DNA from: Rhodospirillaceae bacterium
GTDB taxonomy: Bacteria; Pseudomonadota; Alphaproteobacteria; GCA-2731375
NCBI GenBank assembly: GCA_018701215.1
Contig: JABIWH010000013.1
Coordinates: 1 to 38,281 of the forward strand
Reading direction: 5' to 3'
DNA length: 38,281 nucleotides
The stretch's first letter is position 1, and each line of letters starts with the position of its first letter. The notes beneath the pieces are model-generated. The model made no database searches and had not been told where the DNA came from. It was given only the letters and a program-made list of their open reading frames with translations. This document shows positions 1 through 8,324 of the stretch, piece by piece. Made by a program: the position numbers and the translations under genes.

Positions 1-142
1 CAAAGTTTGTGAGGGCCGCACGCCCATGCAGACCCTCGTGGACGGCAAACGTATCTGGAAGGAAAAGTTCATAGGCTAAATCTGACCTGACAGCCACCGC
101 CTCAAATCCGGTAACTGTCAGATCAAGTCGCGATCACTACAC
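1..142 (+). mobile_element. Right end of an IS481-like insertion sequence (partial)
   Basis: The transposase tail is followed by about 60 non-coding bases containing CTGTCAGATCAAGTC (115-129) and ending near ACTACA (137-142). This resembles the terminal inverted repeat of IS481-type elements as I remember them. The left end and any target duplication lie outside the window, so the exact boundary is an estimate. Bases 143-259 show no gene. Confidence 0.45.
2..79 (+). CDS. IS481-like transposase, C-terminal tail (partial)
   Basis: An open frame enters from the left edge and stops at TAA 77-79. Its last 25 residues include GRTPMQTLVDGKRIWKEKF, which resembles the extreme C-terminus of integrase-core (DDE) transposases of the IS481/IS3 group; there a GRTPM-T-DGK-IW-EK tail follows the catalytic core. 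The catalytic residues lie outside the window, so it cannot be said whether the gene is intact. The match is from memory of the family, not a search. Confidence 0.62.
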   Translation, partial: KVCEGRTPMQTLVDGKRIWKEKFIG

Positions 143-259
143 ATTATGGACGTTGCGGCTGCCCAACTCGCGTACAATCTAATTACGCAGGAAAGTGCGA
201 AGGGTAAAGTTTAGCTTCTCCTTCGCCCCCCTTTGTCCTCGCGTTGTCTCTAAAGACGG

Positions 260-736
260 TTAACCGTCGCTTGCTGCCTTTGCCTTCGCCAGGACCTCAT
301 CTTCATAGGCTTTCTTGTCCCGGTGCCAAGCTTCCTCCTCCTTGGCTGATGGCCACTTCCGCGGTCTCATCCAGACAACAATTTTGTCCGGGTATTGCTG
401 AGCGGCGCCCGATGCCGCATCGATGAAGATGCCGATGCCGCCGCCAAGGATAATATTGCCCAAGGTGGCGCCAACAAGGGTTTCGTCGACACTGGTTGTC
501 GCTGTTTCGTACCCATTCTTATCGCAAACAATGTTCATGGGTCCGTCGCCTTTTCGAACCGTCGCGCTTCCCGGTGTACTGGGCAGATACCAAACACCTG
601 CCTTGCTGTCATTCAACTTACAACTGGCGCCATTGACCTTCGGTGTTTCGACAAAAACCGTTTGGGTGGTACCGGATACTACCGTTGCACACCCGCTGAA
701 TAGAAACATGAGTCCAATTAAAAGAAGTCTCGCCAC
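260..736 (-). CDS. Small outer-membrane-type lipoprotein
   Basis: This 158-residue protein has a short hydrophobic leader ending in the lipobox LFSGC, with Cys16 as the likely lipidated residue. It should be exported and anchored to a membrane. The middle resembles a widespread family of small lipoproteins with a GTTQ-V-VETP stretch, one disulfide-capable Cys pair and a glycine-rich hydrophobic segment (GATLGNIILGGGIGIFID) that could insert in a membrane. The C-terminal 35 residues are charged. The start is GTG at 734-736, chosen because GGGAGG lies at ideal spacing upstream. Its function is not known to me. It has no operon partner: the IS end lies downstream and a 285-base gap upstream. Confidence 0.8.
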   Translation of the reverse strand: MARLLLIGLMFLFSGCATVVSGTTQTVFVETPKVNGASCKLNDSKAGVWYLPSTPGSATVRKGDGPMNIVCDKNGYETATTSVDETLVGATLGNIILGGGIGIFIDAASGAAQQYPDKIVVWMRPRKWPSAKEEEAWHRDKKAYEDEVLAKAKAASDG

Positions 737-870
737 GTCTAATCCTCCCTACTACGTTAAGTGTGCGCGGGTGTTTAATTGCAGATTTGCCCGGCTACAA
801 TTACGTTAGCGTATACTTAAATTAACCGCAACCAATACTGGTGATATGAGGCTAATTGAGTGACCAATAT

Positions 871-941
871 GAGCGAGTTTTATGAATTACTAACTCGATT
901 TACCGCTGGAGCTCATTTGGAATGAATGCGCTCTAGCGGTA
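871..941. repeat. Degenerate two-hairpin intergenic element (copy D)
   Basis: The 285-base gap between the lipoprotein gene and the DMT exporter holds two adjacent hairpins and no gene. The first pairs CGAGTT (874-879) with AACTCG (892-897). The second is long: TACCGCT (901-907) pairs with AGCGGTA (935-941), and GGAGCTCATT (908-917) pairs with AATGCGCTCT (925-934) with one mismatch and one wobble. The bases CTCGATT and AATGCGCTCTAG match the 3' part of the clear copies at 18935-19053 and 37525-37642, so I read it as a diverged relative. It lies downstream of the exporter and could also stabilise that transcript's 3' end. Confidence 0.45.
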
Positions 942-1021
942 ACATCGGCAAGCAGGTGGTCCAGATCGCCGAGGCGCCGAATTAGCGGCGCCAATAGTCA
1001 GGCCAGTACTCAGGCCAGTAT

Positions 1022-1897
1022 TCATAATTTTCGGCCGCGCATCTCGCGATATAGGATGAACAAACCGGCGCCCACCACCAGGGCGGCGCCGGCCAGTTTC
1101 CAACTATCAGGGACATCGCCCCATATGGCATAGCCCATGACGGCGGCCCAGACCAACGAGAGGTACCTGAACGGGGCCATGGTCCCCCCCGGCGCCAGCA
1201 ACAGAGCCTGGATCGTCAACAGGTGCGAGACCGAATTCAGAATACCCGCGACGGCGAACAGGCCCCATTGCGCCGGGCTGGGCCAATGGGCGCCGAACAT
1301 CGGCATACTGATGGCGCCGGCCAGAATTCCCGCCAGCATGGAGTAGAACAGGATCGAGACGGAGCTGTCGCCGCCGCGCAGACGGCGGGTCGCCACGTCA
1401 CGCAAGGCCGACAACAGGGCGGTGAAGAGGGGGAAGAAGTAATAATAAGGGATGCCTTCGGCGCTGGGCTTCACCATCATCATCACGCCGGCGAAGCCAA
1501 TGAACACGGCCAGCCAGCGCCGCCAGCCGACCGGCTCCCCCAGCATTGGCCCGGACATTGCGGTCAGCATGATCGGGCTGAGAAAAATGATCGCCAAGGC
1601 ATCGGCCAAGGGCAGATAGATAAAAGATACCACCACGAAGATCGAGGTGCCGGCGCCCAGGATGGCGCGGATCAAAGTGCCTTTGAGATTGCGGGTCGCC
1701 AAGGCCCGGAAACCGCCGGCCCGCGCCGCTATGATAATGATGGGTACGAAGGTGAACAGACCACGGTAAAACATGATCTCGCCAGGTTGGAAATCCGCCG
1801 TCAGCCATTTGGTGATGCCGTCCTGGGTGGTGAGCAACAGTCCGCCAACGATCATGCACAAGGCACCCTTGGCGCCATTCGATAAATTACTGAACAT
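1022..1897 (-). CDS. DMT-superfamily (EamA) transporter
   Basis: This inner-membrane protein of about 291 residues has roughly ten hydrophobic segments in two similar halves, as in EamA-domain drug/metabolite exporters. The first half carries DGITKWL and the FYRGLF motif typical of the family, and the second half ends in a short basic tail (YREMRGRKL). The substrate cannot be deduced. It follows the nicotinate phosphoribosyltransferase gene on the same strand, so export of a metabolite linked to NAD or aromatic synthesis is possible but unproven. I chose ATG at 1895-1897. A TTG at 1919-1921 overlapping the upstream TGA is an alternative that would add eight residues and give translational coupling. 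Neither has a strong Shine-Dalgarno sequence. Confidence 0.82.
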   Translation of the reverse strand: MFSNLSNGAKGALCMIVGGLLLTTQDGITKWLTADFQPGEIMFYRGLFTFVPIIIIAARAGGFRALATRNLKGTLIRAILGAGTSIFVVVSFIYLPLADALAIIFLSPIMLTAMSGPMLGEPVGWRRWLAVFIGFAGVMMMVKPSAEGIPYYYFFPLFTALLSALRDVATRRLRGGDSSVSILFYSMLAGILAGAISMPMFGAHWPSPAQWGLFAVAGILNSVSHLLTIQALLLAPGGTMAPFRYLSLVWAAVMGYAIWGDVPDSWKLAGAALVVGAGLFILYREMRGRKL

Positions 1898-1917
1898 CAA
1901 TATATTATGCGTGCGGA

Positions 1918-3063
1918 TCAACGCCGTTGCAGCAGGAATTCACGGCCCACCTTGACTTTCGGCTCGCCGTCGTAGGCGACGATGTCGGCGGTGGCATAGG
2001 TCTCGCGCCAGTCATCGGGCAGGTATGATCCCGTGCCGACCACATCGATGGGCGCGTTGACGGTGCCCATGACCTGGCATTTGAAAAAGTTGAAGCCCGA
2101 GGAGGCAACGATCCGCGCCTTCGGAAAGCCGGCTTCGTCCAGCCTGTCGCGCATATGGAAAATCGCCGCCGCCGAAACCCCGGTACCGACCAGCCAGCGC
2201 AGTTCTTCCTCGTTGCGGTATTGCCGCACCGCGCGGGGGACGTGGCGCTCCAGCACGGCGTAGGAAGATTGCGTGTCCAGGCCCTCGACAAAGCGGCCGC
2301 CATGGGTGTCCAGGCGCACGGCAAGCGCGCCTTCCTCGGCCAGATCTGGGAAGCGGTTGCAGACCGCCAGGGCATCCGTGACCTCCTGTCCGAAATAGTC
2401 GACCAGAATTGTCAAAGGCTCGCCGGGAAAAGCCTCGGCATACATCTCCGCTGCCTTCAAGGTGCTGCCGGCATAGCCGATCAGGGCGTGCGGCATGGTG
2501 CCCAGGCCTTTTTCGTTGCCAAAAAAGTGCGCCGTGGCGTCCGTGGCATTGCCGATAAAGCCAACCGCGTCCCGATCGCGCCTGGCCCCTTCGCTGCCGA
2601 CGGAGGCGGCATAGGCCATCATCTCGGCCATTTCATGGCCGGCGCAGTGGCGCGCGTCCATGGCCAGGAACTGACTGTCAGGCAGGGCCGCACACATCAG
2701 ATAGGCGTTGTAGGCGGCAACACAGCAGGCGCCCAGCTTTTGCAGATACAACGTTTCCAGATCGACCAGTTCGGACAACGGGCCGCTCAAATACAACAGC
2801 GGTTCGCCGGCGCCGACCCAATCGCCTTCCTCGAAGCATTTTTCGATATTGAACGTGACCCCGCGTTCGGCAGCGACCTGGTTCAGCCAATCGATCATCA
2901 GGCGGGGGGCAAAACTAACCGGGCGGCGCATAAAAACCGCATAGGTCACCTGGGCATCGCCGTTGCGCTGCACAATTGTGCGGGTCTTCTTGAAATACTG
3001 ATCCGTCCAGCGATCAATATCGCCTTCCAGATCGTCACTCTCGTTTGGGCTTTTGCCCGCCAT
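1918..3063 (-). CDS. pncB: Nicotinate phosphoribosyltransferase
   Basis: The cytosolic enzyme joins nicotinate to PRPP to give nicotinate mononucleotide in the NAD salvage (Preiss-Handler) route. The 381 residues include blocks characteristic of the family: an N-terminal segment with QVTYAVFMRRP, a DARHCAGHEMAEM stretch near the usual substrate-binding region, SVGSEGARRD, and the C-terminal barrel strand RIVASSGFNF. It is shorter than E. coli PncB and fits the compact alphaproteobacterial form. I chose ATG 3061-3063, 13 bases after the DAHP synthase stop; an ATG at 3091-3093 would overlap that gene by 17 bases. It lies in a run with DAHP synthase upstream and a DMT transporter downstream, probably one transcript. 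Confidence 0.85.
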   Translation of the reverse strand: MAGKSPNESDDLEGDIDRWTDQYFKKTRTIVQRNGDAQVTYAVFMRRPVSFAPRLMIDWLNQVAAERGVTFNIEKCFEEGDWVGAGEPLLYLSGPLSELVDLETLYLQKLGACCVAAYNAYLMCAALPDSQFLAMDARHCAGHEMAEMMAYAASVGSEGARRDRDAVGFIGNATDATAHFFGNEKGLGTMPHALIGYAGSTLKAAEMYAEAFPGEPLTILVDYFGQEVTDALAVCNRFPDLAEEGALAVRLDTHGGRFVEGLDTQSSYAVLERHVPRAVRQYRNEEELRWLVGTGVSAAAIFHMRDRLDEAGFPKARIVASSGFNFFKCQVMGTVNAPIDVVGTGSYLPDDWRETYATADIVAYDGEPKVKVGREFLLQRR

Positions 3064-3076
3064 GGCCTGCGGTTCC

Positions 3077-4471
3077 CTATTGTGCGGCTTCAACCATTTC
3101 CGGCGCTTGCCGTGCCGGGCGCTGTTGTTTCAGCATCTCCGCGATCAGGAACGACAACTCCAAACTCTGCGAGGCATTCAGGCGTGGATCGCAGTGGGTA
3201 TGATAGCGGGATGCCAATTCCTCTTCATCGATCAACTGCGCCCCGCCCAGACATTCGGTCACGTCCTGCCCAGTCATTTCCACGTGCACGCCGCCCGCGT
3301 GCGTGCCTTCGCCCTGATGGACGGCGAAGAAGCCCTTGACCTCGGCCAGAATGCGGTCGAACGGCCGCGTCTTGTAGCCGCTGGACGCCTTGATGGTGTT
3401 GCCGTGCATGGGATCGCAGGACCAGACCACCTTGCGCCCCTCGGCCTTGACCCGGCGTACCAGGGGCGGCAGTTTTTCCATCACCTCGACATCGCCCATG
3501 CGGGCGATCAGGGTCAGGCGCCCGGCTTCATTTTCGGGGTTCAAGGTGTCGATCAGGCGGATCAGGTCATCCGCCTCCATGCTCGGGCCGGCCTTCAGGC
3601 CCAGGGGATTGTGGATGCCCCGGCAATATTCGATATGGGCGCCGTCGGCCTGGCGGGTACGGTCGCCGATCCAGACCATATGGGCCGAGGTATCGTACCA
3701 ACCGCCCATGCGGGTGATGGTGTCCTCGCGCGTCATGGCCTCTTCGTAGTTCAGCAACAGCGCTTCGTGAGAGGTATAGAAATCCGTTTGCCGCATTTCC
3801 GGCACGCTGTCGCCGTTGATGCCGCAGGCTTCCATGAATTCCAGGGCCTCGGTAATACGGCCGCACAATTCGCCGTAACGGGTGCCCGTATCGGTGCCGT
3901 CAACGAAGTCCAGGTTCCAGCGGTGGATCTTGTACAGATCCGCGTAGCCGCCCTGGGCGAAGGCGCGCAGCAGGTTCAAGGTCGCCGCCGCCTGGGAATA
4001 GGCGGTCAACAGACGGTTCGGATCGGGCTGGCGCGAGGCATCATCGAAATCAATGCCGTTGACGATATCGCCGCGATAGATCGGCAGCTCGACGCCATCG
4101 ATGGTTTCGGTGGGGCTGGAGCGCGGCTTGGCGAACTGCCCCGCCATGCGGCCCACCTTGACCACGGGCACGGCGCCACCAAAGGTCAAGACCACGGCCA
4201 TCTGCATCAGCACACGAAAGGTATCGCGGATATTGTTGGGATGGAATTCGGCGAAACTTTCGGCGCAATCACCGCCCTGCAGCAAAAAGCCATCGCCTTC
4301 CGACACCTGGGCCAGCTTGCGGCGCAGAGCGTTTACCTCGCCAGCGAAAACCAGCGGCGGGAAACTGCCGAGTTTATCCAAAACGCCGTCCAGGACCGCC
4401 TGGTCCGCGTATTCCGGCATTTGCAAGGCCGTACGTTGCCGCCAGCCGTCAGGGTTCCATTGCGTAGGCAT
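3077..4471 (-). CDS. aroG: Class II (plant-type) DAHP synthase
   Basis: This enzyme catalyses the first step of the shikimate pathway, condensing phosphoenolpyruvate and erythrose 4-phosphate. It has 464 residues, the usual length of class II enzymes. Visible signatures are LQGGDCAESFAEF (the metal-binding Cys), an RSSPTE segment, KIHRWNLDFV, VVWSCDPMHGNT with metal and substrate ligands, and HVEMTGQDVTECLGG near the end. It is the first gene of a minus-strand run with nicotinate phosphoribosyltransferase and a DMT exporter. The 232 bases upstream hold its probable promoter and a small inverted repeat. The symbol aroG is used loosely; class II genes are also called aroF or aroH. Confidence 0.93.
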   Translation of the reverse strand: MPTQWNPDGWRQRTALQMPEYADQAVLDGVLDKLGSFPPLVFAGEVNALRRKLAQVSEGDGFLLQGGDCAESFAEFHPNNIRDTFRVLMQMAVVLTFGGAVPVVKVGRMAGQFAKPRSSPTETIDGVELPIYRGDIVNGIDFDDASRQPDPNRLLTAYSQAAATLNLLRAFAQGGYADLYKIHRWNLDFVDGTDTGTRYGELCGRITEALEFMEACGINGDSVPEMRQTDFYTSHEALLLNYEEAMTREDTITRMGGWYDTSAHMVWIGDRTRQADGAHIEYCRGIHNPLGLKAGPSMEADDLIRLIDTLNPENEAGRLTLIARMGDVEVMEKLPPLVRRVKAEGRKVVWSCDPMHGNTIKASSGYKTRPFDRILAEVKGFFAVHQGEGTHAGGVHVEMTGQDVTECLGGAQLIDEEELASRYHTHCDPRLNASQSLELSFLIAEMLKQQRPARQAPEMVEAAQ

Positions 4472-4571
4472 AACTTCATTCCCCAGGAAAAGAAGCGCCT
4501 TGTATACGGTAAGCGGCAGGGCTTTCCAAGGGTGCTAAGTGGTTTTGCGCCGCTGTGTGAAAATGCCGAAA

Positions 4572-4598
4572 GGCGTGGTCAACCAGGTCAGCCACGCC
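4572..4598 (-). other. Inverted repeat in the DAHP synthase leader
   Basis: GGCGTGG (4572-4578) and CCACGCC (4592-4598) form a perfect 7-bp stem with a 13-base loop, about 100 bases upstream of the DAHP synthase start. On the minus strand it is followed by the moderately T-rich TTTCGGCATTTTC. It could be an attenuator-like structure, but I see no leader peptide rich in aromatic codons, so a regulatory role is only a guess. Confidence 0.25.
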
Positions 4599-4703
4599 AG
4601 AACAGCGGTGGGAGGGCCGTGCGGCTGGCAGATTTATCACGTTTCGGTTGATTTGCCGTTCCCATGCACCATAATCGATTGGCGCGGTATGAGAGGGTGA
4701 TGG

Positions 4704-6197
<1,494 letters not shown>

Positions 6198-6225
6198 GCA
6201 AGGCCGCAATCAGCTTGGTGGCGAA

Positions 6226-7599
6226 TTACTCCGCCGCTTGCGCTTCGGGCGGGGTCCATTTGCTGCGCATGGTGACCAGTTCCTCCGCCGCCGAGGGGTG
6301 GATACCGACGGTGGCATCGAACTGTGCCTTGGTGGCATTACAACGTAGCGCGATGCCGATGCCCTGGACCATTTCGGCGGCGTCCGGGCCGACCACGTGA
6401 CAGCCGAGCACCCGGTCCGTCTTGGCATCGACGATCAGTTTCATCAGGGTCTTTTCCTCTGATGGCGTCAGGGTGTGTTTCATGGGCGTGAAGCTGGATT
6501 TGTAGATATCCACCTCGCCGATCTCGGCCCTGGCCTGTTCCTCCGTTAGACCAACCGTGCCGACGCTGGGCTGGCTGAAGACAGCCGCGGGGACATCCAC
6601 GTGATTGGGCTGGCGGGGATTATTGCCAAAGACGGTATCGGCAAAGGCATGCCCCTCCATCAGGGCCACTGGAGTGAGCGCGATGCGGTCGGTCAGGTCA
6701 CCCACCGCATGAATATTCGGCACGCTGGTTTGCGACCATGCATCAACCATAACGGCGCCGCCCTTGGCCAGTTCCACGCCGACGGCTTCCAGGCCCATAT
6801 CGCCGCTGTTGGGGTGGCGGCCCGTGGCATACATGATCAGGCCCGTATCCAGGCTTTCGCCGTTGGTCAGGCTGAGGCGATAGCCGGTTGCGGTCTTTTC
6901 GATTGCCGTGACATTGGTATCGGTGCGCAGGTCGATGCCCTTTTTGCGGATTTCGCCCGCCAAATGGTTGCGTACGTCCCAATCAAAGCCGCGCAGGATC
7001 TGTTCGCTACGGTATAATTGCGTCACCTTGCGGCCCAAGCCATTGAAAATACCGGCGAATTCCACCGCGATGTAACCACCGCCCACAATAGTGATGTGTT
7101 CGGGCAGGGTCTCCAAGTGAAAGGCTTCATTGGAGCTGATGGCGTGCTCGATACCGGGCACATCCGGCATGGTCGGGGTGCCGCCGGTGGCCAAGAGGAT
7201 ATGTTCCGCCGTGACCGTTTCGCCGGCCACTTCGATGGTATGAGCATCCGTCAGGCGGGCCCGGCCGTCATAGCGGCGCACGCCGGCGCCATCCAGCATG
7301 CTGATATAAATACCGTTCAGGCGGTCGATTTCCTTGTCTTTGTTGGCGACCAGTTTGGCCCAGTCAAAGCTGGCCTTACCCACGGTCCAGCCAAAGGCCT
7401 CCGCATCCTCGAAATCCTCGGAAAAGTGCGAGGCATAGACGAATAGTTTCTTTGGCACGCAGCCCCGGATGACACAGGTGCCGCCATAGCGGTATTCCTC
7501 GGCCACGGCCACACGGGCGCCATGAGAGGCCGCGATGCGCGAGGCCCGCACGCCGCCCGAACCGGCGCCAATCACGAACAGATCAAAATCATAGGCCAT
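6226..7599 (-). CDS. gor: Glutathione-disulfide reductase
   Basis: This cytosolic flavoenzyme reduces oxidised glutathione with NADPH. The 457 residues show the FAD-binding GAGSGG (11-16), the redox disulfide in GGTCVIRGCVPKK (Cys42 and Cys47), an NADPH-domain motif GGGYIAVEFA followed by LYRSEQILRGFD (Arg residues typical of NADPH specificity), a second FAD contact (HAVGDLTD), and the C-terminal active-site HPSAAEE with the catalytic His-Glu pair. The start is ATG 7597-7599, preceded by AAGGGGAC at good spacing. It appears to be a single-gene unit, divergent from the small exported protein at 7749. The Arg pair and Cys spacing argue against lipoamide dehydrogenase or mercuric reductase. Confidence 0.95.
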   Translation of the reverse strand: MAYDFDLFVIGAGSGGVRASRIAASHGARVAVAEEYRYGGTCVIRGCVPKKLFVYASHFSEDFEDAEAFGWTVGKASFDWAKLVANKDKEIDRLNGIYISMLDGAGVRRYDGRARLTDAHTIEVAGETVTAEHILLATGGTPTMPDVPGIEHAISSNEAFHLETLPEHITIVGGGYIAVEFAGIFNGLGRKVTQLYRSEQILRGFDWDVRNHLAGEIRKKGIDLRTDTNVTAIEKTATGYRLSLTNGESLDTGLIMYATGRHPNSGDMGLEAVGVELAKGGAVMVDAWSQTSVPNIHAVGDLTDRIALTPVALMEGHAFADTVFGNNPRQPNHVDVPAAVFSQPSVGTVGLTEEQARAEIGEVDIYKSSFTPMKHTLTPSEEKTLMKLIVDAKTDRVLGCHVVGPDAAEMVQGIGIALRCNATKAQFDATVGIHPSAAEELVTMRSKWTPPEAQAAE

Positions 7600-7748
7600 G
7601 GAATAGTCCCCTTTGGGCGCTGCCAGAAATCAGAAGTATCAGCTGTCTTACAGGTAAACTAAGCGTCCCCGTTGGCAATTCCAAGATAGAGCGTTAAAAG
7701 ACACACAATCTTGAACATCGAAGACACCAGATAATGATAGGTATCCCC

Positions 7749-8201
7749 ATGCGCATGCTGACTATTTTGCTTCTTGCCCTGTTGCCTGGCATCGCGCCTT
7801 CCATCGCTGCGGCGGCGGCGCCGGAGGCCCGCAAAGCTCTGGCCGAAGCCAAAGCCTTGAGTTGCGCTTTCAAAACCGCGATCGAGACCAATTGGGAAGT
7901 TGACCGCTTCAATACCAAGCAACAAAAAGGCTTCAAATTCAGTATCGAAGGCATCAACACGGCCCGGGGCAACGCCAAGGCGGTTAGCGGTCAGGGTGCC
8001 AGCCATCTGGAAATGGTCGCGCTGTCCAATGTGCGCCATTTCCTCGGTTTCACCGCGTCGGGCGATTTGAACGTGACCTCGGTCCATGGCCAATTCTCTG
8101 ACAAGTCCGGCGAATTCCTGGCCAGCCATTCGGTGCATATGGCCAGTGAACCGCCCCGGACCTTTCAGCATTTCGGCGGTTGTAAGGCAAAAGCCGAGTA
8201 A
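7749..8201 (+). CDS. Small exported protein of unknown function
   Basis: The product is about 150 residues with a clear signal peptide: a hydrophobic core LTILLLALLPGIAPS, then an Ala-rich cleavage region before APEARK. The mature part has one Cys near the start (ALSCAF) and one near the end (FGGCKAKAE), which could form a disulfide in the periplasm. I do not recognise the family. I chose ATG 7749-7751 because AGGT lies about eight bases upstream and the signal peptide then starts well; ATG 7734 is in frame and would add five residues. It sits between divergent gor and downstream alaS, 123 bases ahead of alaS, in an arrangement that does not indicate a role. Confidence 0.7.
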   Translation: MRMLTILLLALLPGIAPSIAAAAAPEARKALAEAKALSCAFKTAIETNWEVDRFNTKQQKGFKFSIEGINTARGNAKAVSGQGASHLEMVALSNVRHFLGFTASGDLNVTSVHGQFSDKSGEFLASHSVHMASEPPRTFQHFGGCKAKAE

Positions 8202-8324
8202 ACAAGTCCGCCGGGCCGTACCCGTGTCTGGACAGCGACTGGGCGGGGGGCTATTTTCCGGCCGCCTGCCGGGTGTGCCATCGGCGTAGCGAATATATGA
8301 ACTAGAGTGGTTGGATAGATCGAA

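Noticed and set aside
3053..4651. 532-residue plus-strand open frame
   Set aside because: Antisense to class II DAHP synthase, which has all family motifs; the plus frame has none.
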